Assembly: GCF_030545015.1 (NCBI RefSeq)
Contig: NZ_CP120653.1
Span: 62,001 to 126,000 of the forward strand
Reading direction: 5' to 3'
Length of the DNA: 64,000 bases
Source: Myroides sp. JBRI-B21084
Lineage (GTDB): Bacteria; Bacteroidota; Bacteroidia; Flavobacteriales; Flavobacteriaceae
Shown here piece after piece: positions 52,416 to 61,076 of this stretch. A program made the position numbers and the translations under genes. The notes below the pieces were generated by a model. That model was not told where the DNA came from, did no database searches, and saw only the letters and a list, made by a program, of their open reading frames with translations. How positions within the stretch are numbered: the stretch's first letter is position 1; each line of letters starts with the position of its first letter.

Positions 52416-52899
52416 ATTTTACCCTTTTTTCATATTTGTCATTATAATATTTTTGATTCTTATCATCATCAATATGAAAACACGTAACTATTACATAGTC
52501 TGGTGTTATTTTTTCCATGACAACTATAAACCCTCCTTCTTTAAACCAAAAATAATCTCTTATTTTACCATCTGCTTCTAAAAATTGAAAACAGGTTACA
52601 TCTTCACTATCTTTATTATCTAAGATTGGTTTTATCCAATGGATTTTATTTGCCCTTTTCTTATCAAAACATCTCTTACCTTTCACACCTCTAGTTATAA
52701 TTTTTACAAAAGTATGTGGATATTTTTCGTAGCCTTCTTCCTTAGAGTTTCTAATATCTATGATAACTTTACAACCATCAAAGTAAAATTCATTATCAAT
52801 AAAATCAGATTTAAATAGTTGATAAAGCTCTTCTAAATGTTCATCTGATGGGTCAATACCTAAATTAGGAATATGATCATCTAAATTTAATAAATCCAT
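52414..52899 (-). CDS. Small protein of the candidate defence operon, possibly an RNase-type toxin
   Basis: A protein of 161 residues with no firm family. The pattern HTFVKIITRGVKGKRCFDKKR, NKIHWIKPILDN, YFWFKEGGFIVVMEKI, YVIVTCFHIDDD resembles small nucleases of the BECR (barnase/EndoU/colicin/RelE-like) type found in phage- and mobile-element-borne toxins; this is a tentative reading. It overlaps the DUF3800 gene by one base (TAATG), so it is made with it. It is the last gene of the three-gene operon 55652-52414. Confidence 0.55.
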   Translation of the reverse strand: MDLLNLDDHIPNLGIDPSDEHLEELYQLFKSDFIDNEFYFDGCKVIIDIRNSKEEGYEKYPHTFVKIITRGVKGKRCFDKKRANKIHWIKPILDNKDSEDVTCFQFLEADGKIRDYFWFKEGGFIVVMEKITPDYVIVTCFHIDDDKNQKYYNDKYEKRVK

Positions 52900-53609
52900 T
52901 ATAGCTTTATTTTAGGTTGATGATCAAAAATATTAAATTTAGATTCCCATGGTGGTGTACCTTCCTCTAGATTAAATCCTGATTTTAACTCTAAATATTT
53001 AATGAAATCCATTCTGTTCTTAGTTGGATTTACAATATTATTCATTACAACTCTCGTTTTATAAGTTATAGCTCCAATAAAAAAATCAGCTAATTGAAAG
53101 AAATTATTGTCGTGAGAATGTAAATGCTGGAAATGTTTGAATGGACTATTACCTTTATATTCAGAATTAAAAATCTCTTTAATTTTTTTTAGTTTTTCTC
53201 TACCACGAGTATTTTGGATATCAATAAAAACCCTATATTCATCTCCATTGTTATTGTTTGGATGTAATAGATAATAGGTCATTTTGTAATAGAAATTATC
53301 ATGGGAACCTTGATTATAATCGATATGATTTAAACGCTCTTTGTATTTGACTAAAACACAACGAAATTGTAATGATGATCTAAAAAAGTAATCGACCAAT
53401 TCTTTATATAATTCAATTCTAGCATTTGAAAATTTATTCCATTTTAACTCTGAATTTTGATTATATTTTGCTAGAATTTGATTGAATTCATTTTGTAATT
53501 CATTATACTCATTCATTGGTACTTTGATGTAACCAATACACATTACCGGAATTTTGTCGTGTTCTAAATGACAACTTTCATCTATATAAAAATCATATTT
53601 ATTATTCAT
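52899..53609 (-). CDS. DUF3800 domain-containing protein
   Basis: A protein of 236 residues with the DUF3800 hallmarks: N-terminal YDFYIDESCH (Asp9 or so, the first acidic residue of an RNase H-like fold), RVFIDIQNTRGREK (about 125-138) and C-terminal FFQLADFFIGAITY (about 173-186). The domain is widely found in defence islands and is predicted to be a nuclease of the RNase H superfamily. It lies 27 bases after the GHKL ATPase-nuclease gene and overlaps the following gene by one base. Confidence 0.85.
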   Translation of the reverse strand: MNNKYDFYIDESCHLEHDKIPVMCIGYIKVPMNEYNELQNEFNQILAKYNQNSELKWNKFSNARIELYKELVDYFFRSSLQFRCVLVKYKERLNHIDYNQGSHDNFYYKMTYYLLHPNNNNGDEYRVFIDIQNTRGREKLKKIKEIFNSEYKGNSPFKHFQHLHSHDNNFFQLADFFIGAITYKTRVVMNNIVNPTKNRMDFIKYLELKSGFNLEEGTPPWESKFNIFDHQPKIKL

Positions 53610-53636
53610 TGTGAATTTTTAGAGCTAATTAAAAGT

Positions 53637-55652
53637 TTAATTTAATTGACCGTTCGTGGCAATTTCTGTTAATTCATTTGAAGCATCTTTATTTAAATTT
53701 ATTCCTTTTGCTTCTAAGTTTTCGATTACGGCAGATTTGAATTCTAATTTATTAATTAAGTGTTTGTGTTTTATTTTGAACAACATAAATAAATCATCCC
53801 AAGTCATTGCATATATTTCGTAATTTCTAATTGATTGAACTAAATATTTTTGTCCTTTATTTTTTTGGTTTTCATATAAATCAATAATATAATCATCTAC
53901 TTTTTTACCTACTAAAATAAATTTCCAATTTCTTCTTAAGCTATTAAAACGTTCTTCCTCAATAATAAATCTTAAATATCTTTCAACTTGTTGAAACTGT
54001 TCTGAACCTATAACAACTGAAGGCCTTTTTAATTCAACTATAATATTTTCTTCAATTGTTAAATCATTATTTGTGGCATCTGGAATATCTGATTTTCTAC
54101 TAATAAAAATATCTGGACGTTTAAGCTTCTCCTTAGTATCAATTGTTTCGGGCTTTTTATTATTTATTTCAAGATGAGCATAATAATTGTTTAGTAACAC
54201 TTCAAAGTTTTTATCCGCAGAAACTAGATGAAATTGTTCTCCAAATAACCAATAGTTATCCTCTATAACTTTTTGAATATGTTCTCTCTCATTTGTGAAT
54301 TTTTCTAAATCATAGATTAATGTTTTTAAAATTTCAACAACATTGAATCTATTTTCTAATAGTTTTATAAGGGCATTAATATGGGATAAGTTTGTCTTCT
54401 TTAAAGTTTTGGCTAATTCATCTCTTTCTTCATCAGTGAGTTTTACAACATTTTCAACAATAGACAATACACTTTCTCTTTGATCAGTGTCGAGTAACAA
54501 ATTTAAAAATCCAATAATTGTTTTACTTTGAGTTGTAGTTAAACTTTGAAAAATTTTTGGTTGTAAACTATATAATTCTTTGATCACATTTTCTAAATCA
54601 ATTTTTCTTAAATTGTCATAAGAATTATTTTTAAAAGCTGGAAACACCTTGCTTTTATTGTAATTATCAATTAACTCATTTGCTTTTGAATTTCTAATGA
54701 ATAATTTTTCTTTTTCTGAAACAAATTCATTTAGTAACTCGATAAGATTCCTAAACGTAATATCTGTTTGATTTTTTCCTGAAAAGTCAAATGTAGGGTT
54801 ATCTTCTTTTGTTATATTAAAACTGTCAAAATAGCTAGATTCAATGTACAAAGAATGGTGAAAGTCTACTGCTTTGTTGTTAAATGAAGTATGTTTTCTA
54901 AACACCTGCTTTTTCTCGTCATCTAAGAAATAATAATAGTACTTGTCACCAATTTTTTCTTTCCATCTAATATAACTTACCTTAAAATTATAATCTCCTA
55001 TTGGTATATTTTTTTCATCTGTATCATCAATAACAGAGAAATAGTCTAAAGAATTATTATTGATAAGTATTTTAAAATCTCTTTCTTTATTTAAATACAG
55101 GAACCATCCAAACTCATTTGCTAAAAACTTTTCGAAATCTTCGTTATCTAATAAATCGCTATAAATTTCACTAAAGTCTTCAAAAATTACTGTAGTACCA
55201 GTTCTTTGTTGATTAGAAATTGTTCTCTCAAATGTTTCAAAATCTTGGCTACTTTCTTTTTTAATTTGAATGTTATATTCTAAATACTTACCTTCTTTAG
55301 ATTTAAAAATTGTATTCCATGTTGCCTTATTACAAAAAGTTGAGAAAGAATATCTCCCTTTACCTTTTTTCCCTTTTACAAATCCCGTTTCTGAAAATGA
55401 ATTGGCTTTTAATGAAACCATAAAATTTCCGAAAGTGTCTGATATATTTTCAAAACTAATACCAGAACCATCATCAGAAATCGAAAAATTTTCCAAAGTT
55501 CCAATAGAATTACCTAAGAAATTAATATTTATTGTAGTTGCTCCAGCATCAAAACCATTCCATATATATTCGGCTATAGCTTTCTTATAATCGGATGGTA
55601 ATCCACTACCTTCAATACTTTTTGATGTTAATTTTGTAGTATGTTTTTTCAT
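53637..55652 (-). CDS. GHKL (MORC/Hsp90-type) ATPase fused to a PD-(D/E)xK Shedu-like nuclease
   Basis: A protein of 671 residues. The N-terminus is a Bergerat-fold ATPase: N-box AIAEYIWNGFDA (25-36; Glu28, Asn32), G1 box DDGSGI (60-65), and lid/G2 GKKGKGRYSF (94-103). The middle (about 110-460) is helical. The C-terminus matches a DUF4263/Shedu-type nuclease: EDNYWLFGEQF, RPDIF (Asp514), VELKRP (Glu540, Lys542), and GSEQFQQVERY. All catalytic residues look present. Such GHKL-nuclease fusions are candidates for phage defence that sense DNA. It heads an operon with DUF3800 and a small protein, inside an integrative remnant. Confidence 0.85.
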   Translation of the reverse strand: MKKHTTKLTSKSIEGSGLPSDYKKAIAEYIWNGFDAGATTININFLGNSIGTLENFSISDDGSGISFENISDTFGNFMVSLKANSFSETGFVKGKKGKGRYSFSTFCNKATWNTIFKSKEGKYLEYNIQIKKESSQDFETFERTISNQQRTGTTVIFEDFSEIYSDLLDNEDFEKFLANEFGWFLYLNKERDFKILINNNSLDYFSVIDDTDEKNIPIGDYNFKVSYIRWKEKIGDKYYYYFLDDEKKQVFRKHTSFNNKAVDFHHSLYIESSYFDSFNITKEDNPTFDFSGKNQTDITFRNLIELLNEFVSEKEKLFIRNSKANELIDNYNKSKVFPAFKNNSYDNLRKIDLENVIKELYSLQPKIFQSLTTTQSKTIIGFLNLLLDTDQRESVLSIVENVVKLTDEERDELAKTLKKTNLSHINALIKLLENRFNVVEILKTLIYDLEKFTNEREHIQKVIEDNYWLFGEQFHLVSADKNFEVLLNNYYAHLEINNKKPETIDTKEKLKRPDIFISRKSDIPDATNNDLTIEENIIVELKRPSVVIGSEQFQQVERYLRFIIEEERFNSLRRNWKFILVGKKVDDYIIDLYENQKNKGQKYLVQSIRNYEIYAMTWDDLFMLFKIKHKHLINKLEFKSAVIENLEAKGINLNKDASNELTEIATNGQLN

Positions 55653-55828
55653 GAATTTAATTATTAAACTAATTCGATTGAATAACTTTTAAAGTTTTAA
55701 AAGAAAACAATTGCTCAAAAATATAACAAAAAAATCAATAATAAATCACACTCTTTATCATAATTCAAACTCACACTTTGTTCAAATTAGGTTGAAGATG
55801 TAAAATAAAGACAATCCTGATTATTTAA

Positions 55829-56467
55829 CTATGAAATATCTGTTTTGTTAATCGTATCGATATAAAACTGCAATTCATACAATTCGATTAATTCTTCATT
55901 ATTATTCGAAAGTTGTGCTAATTGGACAAAGTTTATATTTTGATATAAAGACTTTTCACCCAATAGATCTTGAAGGATGATGTAGATTATTTGTTGCCAT
56001 GTTTTTGTATTGCAATTGATGGTGTAGTGTTTTAGGTAAATGATTATATCAAGCTTTTTGATTTTAGCATCGTAGTTTAATGGTAGGAATTTGATTTCGC
56101 TTGTTTTAATTGTTATTTTTTGAAAAACGTAGGGTTCGTCTAAACCATTCATGATTTCGTCAATTTTGGCAGTAGGTTGAATGAATGCTGTAAATTTCCA
56201 ATGTTTTAGTACTGGTGCATTATTAATTAATTCAATGACTTGATTGAAGTAATCCGGATTACCGTTTGCTGTAATGATTAATTCTGCTTTTTGGTTTTCT
56301 TTTTTTGGAAAGACTATCATAAAATCTAAATCTTTGGAGTAATAACCTAATTGTTTGGCTAACCAATAGCAGATTTGCTTTTGATTTATTAGTGTTTCGT
56401 TGTTGAGGTTTTTGATAGTTTGGTTGTTGTCCTGGAACCAATTCCAAAAGATGTTTATTTTTCTCAT
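55829..56467 (-). CDS. Hypothetical protein of the integrative element
   Basis: A protein of 212 residues I do not recognise. It starts MRKINIFWNWFQDNNQTIK, has a Phe/Pro-rich segment FMIVFPKKENQKAELIIT (about 49-66), PVLKHWKFTAFIQPTAKID (about 89-107), and a helical C-terminus. There are no membrane segments or catalytic motifs. It begins 15 bases after the DnaC-like ATPase gene, on the same strand, so it is probably part of the same operon. Confidence 0.55.
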   Translation of the reverse strand: MRKINIFWNWFQDNNQTIKNLNNETLINQKQICYWLAKQLGYYSKDLDFMIVFPKKENQKAELIITANGNPDYFNQVIELINNAPVLKHWKFTAFIQPTAKIDEIMNGLDEPYVFQKITIKTSEIKFLPLNYDAKIKKLDIIIYLKHYTINCNTKTWQQIIYIILQDLLGEKSLYQNINFVQLAQLSNNNEELIELYELQFYIDTINKTDIS

Positions 56468-56482
56468 TGTTGTACTGTTTTG

Positions 56483-57094
56483 TTAGCGTTTGTCTAGTGA
56501 GGATTTATCAAAAGCGATGAGGTTGAGCATGGCTCGTAATCTTGAACGAACTCGGTTGCCGTACATGGTTTCGATTTCTGAAGCTGAAAGATTTGTAGTA
56601 ATATGGGTTATGACTTTTTTTGAAATGAATAGATCATATCGTGATAGGATAATTTCTGCCATAACATTACATTCGTTGCCATAGTATTTTAAATTGCTTT
56701 CTACTCCTAAATCGTCAAAACAATAATTTTTACAATCTGTTTGGGAATAACTTCCACGACTATACTTGTGAATTATTTCGTAGCCTTCTTTAATGAATTC
56801 AAAACTTACATCTCGACAAGTTCGCATGTAGAATTTGTTTTCTTTTTGAGTGATGTATTTCATTATGGTCATTAAGGTTGTTTTACCTGAACCTACTGGT
56901 CCAGATAGTAGAATACCTTTTGACAAGTCTAAACCGAATTCAGCTGCCGTTAGTTCATCTTTTAAGAAATAGGCCACAAGCTTCTTAATATTCTGCATAT
57001 CTTCTTCAATGAAATGGAAATTAGAACCGTAATCTTGTTTTGCTTTTTGTTCTAACCATGTTAGGATTTCTGGATAATTGTATTGTGAAGTCAT
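56483..57094 (-). CDS. DnaC-like AAA+ ATPase
   Basis: A protein of 203 residues with Walker A GPVGSGKTTLM (about 69-79), Walker B YCFDDLGVES (about 128-137), and sensor-1 THITTNLSAS (about 165-174), plus a C-terminal arginine-rich box VRSRLRAML. This is the DnaC/IstB-like type of helicase loader. It is the middle gene of a minus-strand block with an initiator-like gene (57176) upstream, and probably helps replicate the integrative element after excision. Confidence 0.82.
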   Translation of the reverse strand: MTSQYNYPEILTWLEQKAKQDYGSNFHFIEEDMQNIKKLVAYFLKDELTAAEFGLDLSKGILLSGPVGSGKTTLMTIMKYITQKENKFYMRTCRDVSFEFIKEGYEIIHKYSRGSYSQTDCKNYCFDDLGVESNLKYYGNECNVMAEIILSRYDLFISKKVITHITTNLSASEIETMYGNRVRSRLRAMLNLIAFDKSSLDKR

Positions 57095-57142
57095 AGTTAA
57101 AAGTTGACGGTTTACAGTTTACAGATGGTTTGTAATAAGAGT

Positions 57143-57168
57143 AGATCCTGAAACAAGTTCAGGATGAC
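57143..57168. repeat. Palindromic repeat of class 'atcctgaa...ttcaggat'
   Basis: The hairpin atcctgaa-acaag-ttcaggat followed by gac lies just downstream of the initiator-like gene. I recognise this as a dispersed repeat family in Bacteroidota genomes. It is one of three repeat types on this gene. Confidence 0.7.
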
Positions 57169-57175
57169 AAGGTTG

Positions 57176-58024
57176 TCACAATGGTTCTGCATAGTTTTTG
57201 TCTTCGGTAACTTGTAATTGTTTGGCTCGTGGTTGTTCTTTTATTTTTGGATTTTGTGGGAGATTGATTGTGAATTTGGCTGTGTTTAATATCCAATTAC
57301 GAGCTGCTGCATGCCAGTCTATCATTTTGGTTTTTCCGCCAATAAGCCAACCGTTACTGGTGTAATAATTGTAAAATCGTTCAGCTTCAAATTCTGAGAA
57401 TTCTTCTTGTTTGAAATAGTCTTTGACTTGTTCGATTGATGGAGTTGATTTTTCATTGCGAGACACTTCGAAAAGCTCAGTGTGACAATTGGTATTTTCT
57501 TTTTCTTTTTTTGCGGAACTTTTTTCTTTTCTCTGAATTTCTAAAAAATCTTCATCCTTTAAAATTTTGGAATTGCTATTTATAGATATGTTTTTATTGT
57601 TTTTAGATGTTTTCTTCTTATTATATATATTGGGTTCATTGACTTGTTCAGTAGCGTTACCATTAGCTTGGTTATTTATTGGTTGGGTTTGGTCAATAAT
57701 TGAACTGGTTTGTGTTTTAAAAACAGCTTTTCTATCTGACAAATCGTGTAAAATCACTTCAGAACCTGAATAGGGATTATACGATGGTATGTACTCTATA
57801 AATCCTAAATTTTGCAGTTCTTTAATGCACTTATGATAGGTCGCTTTTGAAGCTATTCGGCTTGCTTTCATCATTTCATCTCTAGAGATGGCAATTGGGT
57901 TTTTGAACCGATTGACGTTCCAACTTTGAAATAAAGCGAGATACAGGCTTATATGTGTGGGGTATATGGTTTCTTCAGCTGCTATGCGAATGAAAAAACC
58001 TGTTAGGTGTTTGATGTAGTTCAT
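57176..58024 (-). CDS. Replication-initiator-like protein with N-terminal winged helix
   Basis: A protein of 282 residues. The N-terminal ~95 residues (HISLYLALFQSWNVNRFKN, ISRDEMMKASRIASKATYH, LQNLGFIEYIPSYNP) form a winged-helix domain of the DnaD/initiator kind seen in Bacteroidota integrative elements. A poly-Asn/Lys linker (about 115-175) follows, then a C-terminal region (about 195-282) ending in a DnaD-like VKDYFKQEEFSEFEAERFYNYY segment. Oddity: residues 179-191 (NCHTELFEVSRNE) are encoded by an in-frame palindromic repeat (57454-57490). Precedes the DnaC-like gene; probably the element's replication initiator. Confidence 0.75.
   Translation of the reverse strand: MNYIKHLTGFFIRIAAEETIYPTHISLYLALFQSWNVNRFKNPIAISRDEMMKASRIASKATYHKCIKELQNLGFIEYIPSYNPYSGSEVILHDLSDRKAVFKTQTSSIIDQTQPINNQANGNATEQVNEPNIYNKKKTSKNNKNISINSNSKILKDEDFLEIQRKEKSSAKKEKENTNCHTELFEVSRNEKSTPSIEQVKDYFKQEEFSEFEAERFYNYYTSNGWLIGGKTKMIDWHAAARNWILNTAKFTINLPQNPKIKEQPRAKQLQVTEDKNYAEPL
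57454..57490. repeat. Palindromic repeat in frame in the initiator-like gene
   Basis: cattgcgagacacttcg followed by aaaagctcagtgtgacaatt, with complementary acact/agtgt ends. It is a known dispersed repeat type ('...CTGAGCTTTTCGAAGTGTC...') here translated as NCHTELFEVSRNE inside the linker. Confidence 0.7.
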
Positions 58025-58062
58025 TTACTAGTGATTAGTAATTAGTGAAAAGTGATTAGAAA

Positions 58063-58087
58063 AGATTGCTTCGTTCCTCGCAATGAC
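58063..58087. repeat. Palindromic repeat of class 'attgc...gcaat'
   Basis: agattgcttcgttcctcgca then atgac, with attgc/gcaat ends, in the gap between the excisionase-like and initiator-like genes. It matches the common 'GTCATTGCGAGGAACGAAGC' repeat type. Short tandem agtgattag-like repeats (58029-58059) lie beside it. Confidence 0.7.
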
Positions 58088-58088
58088 T

Positions 58089-58376
58089 TTACTTGAACAG
58101 AGTAGGCAAAGCATTTACTTTGTTTCCATTTAATAATTTTTCAATATCAGTATTGTTGTAATACATGATGCCGCCTATTTTGGTATAGGAAAGTGTTCCG
58201 TTGATGCGGAGGTTTTGGAGTGTTCCTGGAGAGATGTTTAACAGTTTACGGACTTCATTGGATTTGAGCCACTGTTTTGTTTGTTGCGGTTTGGATTGAA
58301 TGATTTCTTTTAAATCTTTCAAAAGAAGACTTCTGAATTCGTTTAAGTCTTCACGAGTAATAACTTCGATAGCCAT
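58089..58376 (-). CDS. Excisionase-like helix-turn-helix protein
   Basis: A protein of 95 residues: a helical N-terminus and a C-terminal MerR/excisionase-type winged helix of the helix_turn_helix_17 group, KQWLKSNEVRKLLNISPG through TLQNLRINGTLSYTKIGG and IMYYNNTDIEKLL. In Bacteroidota integrative elements, proteins of this type control excision or transfer. It sits between RteC and the initiator-like gene. Confidence 0.85.
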   Translation of the reverse strand: MAIEVITREDLNEFRSLLLKDLKEIIQSKPQQTKQWLKSNEVRKLLNISPGTLQNLRINGTLSYTKIGGIMYYNNTDIEKLLNGNKVNALPTLFK

Positions 58377-58465
58377 AACGTATATTTTAGATTGTTATGG
58401 CACAAATTTGTGAAGTTTGGTTTGTTTTATTTCACAACGGAGTTCGTGTTGTGAACGATTTTTGT

Positions 58466-59314
58466 TTAAATGGCTTCATCTGATTTTTCCATACGTTTTA
58501 ATAAAGCTTCATTTAAAGTAGTAATGAATTTTGATTTTTCGCTCTTTCTGGCTCTAATTTCAAGGAAAACACGACGGTATTGTCCTAAGTCGATATCAAA
58601 AGTATATTCAAAATAATTGGCAATATCTTTTAAATCAGCAGCACCATTATTAAAAACTCCTTCGGTATGCAAGGCATACATTAATTCAATTAACGCTACT
58701 TTTGAACCTGTCCACATCAATTTCATGTTGGGTTTGCGTTGTGATTTATCCCCAAGTTCTTTATTATCTATCATAATTAATTGGTCTTCGAGGTATAATT
58801 GTATTAAATCGTTAGCTAGAATTCTAGCCACTTTAAAATCATGAGAAGTTGAAAACGAACTATCGGTTTCAAAATAATAACTATCTAATGCCAATTTTAT
58901 GTCGTACTTTCCTCTTAGGAAATATTTATAATCTAAATAAGAACTACCTGAACGATAATATTTGTAGAAATCTAATTCGTTGTCAAAATAAGCTTTTAAC
59001 TTTTGTAGTTCATTATTGTAGTATTTTTTTAAAACTCGATTACCACCATTTGGTCTTTTCATTTCAATTTTATAAACCATATTGTAATAAATGAGTTTAG
59101 AAGTGAATTGAGGTTTGATATCTTTAAAAAAATGGATTTCCTCAGCATTAGATTTAAAACCTATTTTTGTAACAACCTTTTTTACATTTGCAATAGCTAT
59201 TAATATTATTTCTATTGCTTTTTCCGATTTTGAAATAGGATTGTCAATTTCTAAATCTATGAAGTTTAGTTGTTCATATAAGTTAGCAATAAGTTGATTA
59301 ACTTTTAAATTCAT
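58466..59314 (-). CDS. RteC-domain protein
   Basis: A protein of 282 residues of the RteC family, a regulator required for excision of conjugative transposons such as CTnDOT in Bacteroides. Features are the N-terminal helical region (about 1-110), a central GGNRVLKKYYNNELQKLKAYF, and the C-terminal HTH-like part: KLMWTGSKVALIELMYALH, DIANYFEYTFDIDLGQYRR, and the EIRARKSEKSKFI tail. Its start is only 20 bases from the histidine kinase stop on the same strand, so it may be co-transcribed with kdp or lie at the element's right end. Confidence 0.85.
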   Translation of the reverse strand: MNLKVNQLIANLYEQLNFIDLEIDNPISKSEKAIEIILIAIANVKKVVTKIGFKSNAEEIHFFKDIKPQFTSKLIYYNMVYKIEMKRPNGGNRVLKKYYNNELQKLKAYFDNELDFYKYYRSGSSYLDYKYFLRGKYDIKLALDSYYFETDSSFSTSHDFKVARILANDLIQLYLEDQLIMIDNKELGDKSQRKPNMKLMWTGSKVALIELMYALHTEGVFNNGAADLKDIANYFEYTFDIDLGQYRRVFLEIRARKSEKSKFITTLNEALLKRMEKSDEAI

Positions 59315-59333
59315 TTGTAATAGATACTTTCTA

Positions 59334-61058
59334 TTAAACCGTAAACTTTACAATAAATGTACTTCCTAAACCTAATTCACTTTCAACCGAAATGGTGCCT
59401 CCCTGTGCTTCAATAAATTCTTTACTAATTGCTAGACCCAAACCAGTGCCTCCTTTTTTCGTGCCAGGAACTCTAAAATAACGATTAAAAACTTTTTCTT
59501 TATATTCATTTGGAATTCCTTGACCGCTATCTTGTACAGAAAAAATGATTTGATTGTTAGAAACAGCGATACTAATGTTAATTTTTGAATTTTCATATGA
59601 ATACCGAATTGCATTTGAAATTAAATTTGTAACTACCCATACGGTTTTTTCTAAATCTGCTTCTATTTGAGGTAAATTATCAGCGTAATCTGTTACTAAC
59701 TGAATGTTTTTTTGTTCCGCTTGAATTTTATTTGCATCTATTGCATAATTGACTATTTCTACTGGATTTATAAAACTTTTCTTTAATTGAATTTTACCAC
59801 TTTCTAATTGCGTCATATTTAGCAATTCACCAGTAATTTTTAACAATCGTTTTGAATCATCATCTATACTATTTATCAGATGTAACTGTTCTTCATTTAG
59901 CATTCCTATTTGATTGTTTTTTAATAAATCTAAACTCATTTGAATTGAAGCAATAGGGGTTTTAAATTCATGAGAAACAGTAGCAATGAAATTTGTTTTT
60001 GCAAAATCTAATTCTTTGAATAGAGTTATGTTTTTAAGCATTATTACTTGTCCAATAAATTGTGATTTATTTTCTCCCGTGGGCGTAATGTTAATTTCTA
60101 CAATTTCTTTTTCAAAATAGCTTTCTTTGTTATCCGCAAATATTTTAATGGTATTCTTATTCGTTTGATTCTTTTGCGGTAAAACTATATCTTGACATAA
60201 ATCTCTAATTAAATCATTATAAATTGCTATATCCTGAATTGGTTTTCCTAATAAATTTTCGAGTTTTAATCCAGCTATTTTTAATGCTTCATTATTAGCA
60301 AATAACACAGTCTTGTTTTCATCTAATCCAATTACAGGATCGTGCATATTATTAATTAAAGCTTCTATTCTTTTTTTACTTTTAATAATCTTGTCTAATT
60401 TACTTTCAGAATACTCTTCTAGTTTTTCAGCCATTGTATTGAATGATTTAGCTAATTCACCAAACTCGTTGTTTTTTTCAAACTTAACACGTTCTTTATA
60501 ATTTTGATTAGCAATTTGCTTAATACTTTCTGTTAATTCTTTTATTGGGTTTGCAATGTTTCCGGGTAGATTAATTAGTAATATAAATGCGGTTAAAAAA
60601 CAAATAGCACCCATTATTGAAATTATCATAATTGCTGTTTCAGCAGTTTTATTTGCAGTATCACTTTTCCTTTCAATAGCCTTCATATTTAAACTCATGA
60701 CTTCTGTAATATTTTTTCTAATTGATGACTTGAGTTTAGAATTTTTTGGGTTTGTTTTTAGTTCATAAAATTGAATGGTAATTTTATCGGTTAATTTTTT
60801 TTCGCCAATCTCTGTTATGTTTTCTTGCTGTTTAATTAGATTTTTTTCAAATTCTGAAAATGTATTATCTCCTTCGTTAATTAATTCAAGTGATGAAATC
60901 ATATTTCTTGAATATTCAAGCGTGTTATAATTAGCCACTAAAATATTCTTTGTGTCATTCTTCAATTTATATATAAAAAAGATACTTATCACAGATAAAA
61001 GAAGTATAATCGTGAATAATAACCCAACACCAGAAATAAGTTTTGTTTTGATTTTCAT
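59334..61058 (-). CDS. Sensor histidine kinase of the kdp locus
   Basis: A protein of 574 residues: membrane helices (about 8-30 and 142-163) around a periplasmic domain, HAMP (about 165-218), PAS (about 230-345), HisKA with the phospho-acceptor His363 (IATVSHEFKTPIA), and HATPase_c (about 475-574; NLISNAIRYS, GQGIPNEYK, GGTGLGLAIS). Complete through the usual end (TFIVKF). It is coded 18 bases after a short KdpD and probably supplies the kinase half that KdpD proteins normally carry themselves. No KdpE is in view. Confidence 0.9.
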   Translation of the reverse strand: MKIKTKLISGVGLLFTIILLLSVISIFFIYKLKNDTKNILVANYNTLEYSRNMISSLELINEGDNTFSEFEKNLIKQQENITEIGEKKLTDKITIQFYELKTNPKNSKLKSSIRKNITEVMSLNMKAIERKSDTANKTAETAIMIISIMGAICFLTAFILLINLPGNIANPIKELTESIKQIANQNYKERVKFEKNNEFGELAKSFNTMAEKLEEYSESKLDKIIKSKKRIEALINNMHDPVIGLDENKTVLFANNEALKIAGLKLENLLGKPIQDIAIYNDLIRDLCQDIVLPQKNQTNKNTIKIFADNKESYFEKEIVEINITPTGENKSQFIGQVIMLKNITLFKELDFAKTNFIATVSHEFKTPIASIQMSLDLLKNNQIGMLNEEQLHLINSIDDDSKRLLKITGELLNMTQLESGKIQLKKSFINPVEIVNYAIDANKIQAEQKNIQLVTDYADNLPQIEADLEKTVWVVTNLISNAIRYSYENSKINISIAVSNNQIIFSVQDSGQGIPNEYKEKVFNRYFRVPGTKKGGTGLGLAISKEFIEAQGGTISVESELGLGSTFIVKFTV

Positions 61059-61076
61059 TTCAATTGAATTTTAGAA

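Noticed and set aside
59334..61058. The histidine kinase as RteA of an RteABC set with the nearby RteC protein
   Set aside because: It lies directly after kdpD, 18 bases apart, in a kdp operon, and no RteB-like regulator is present.
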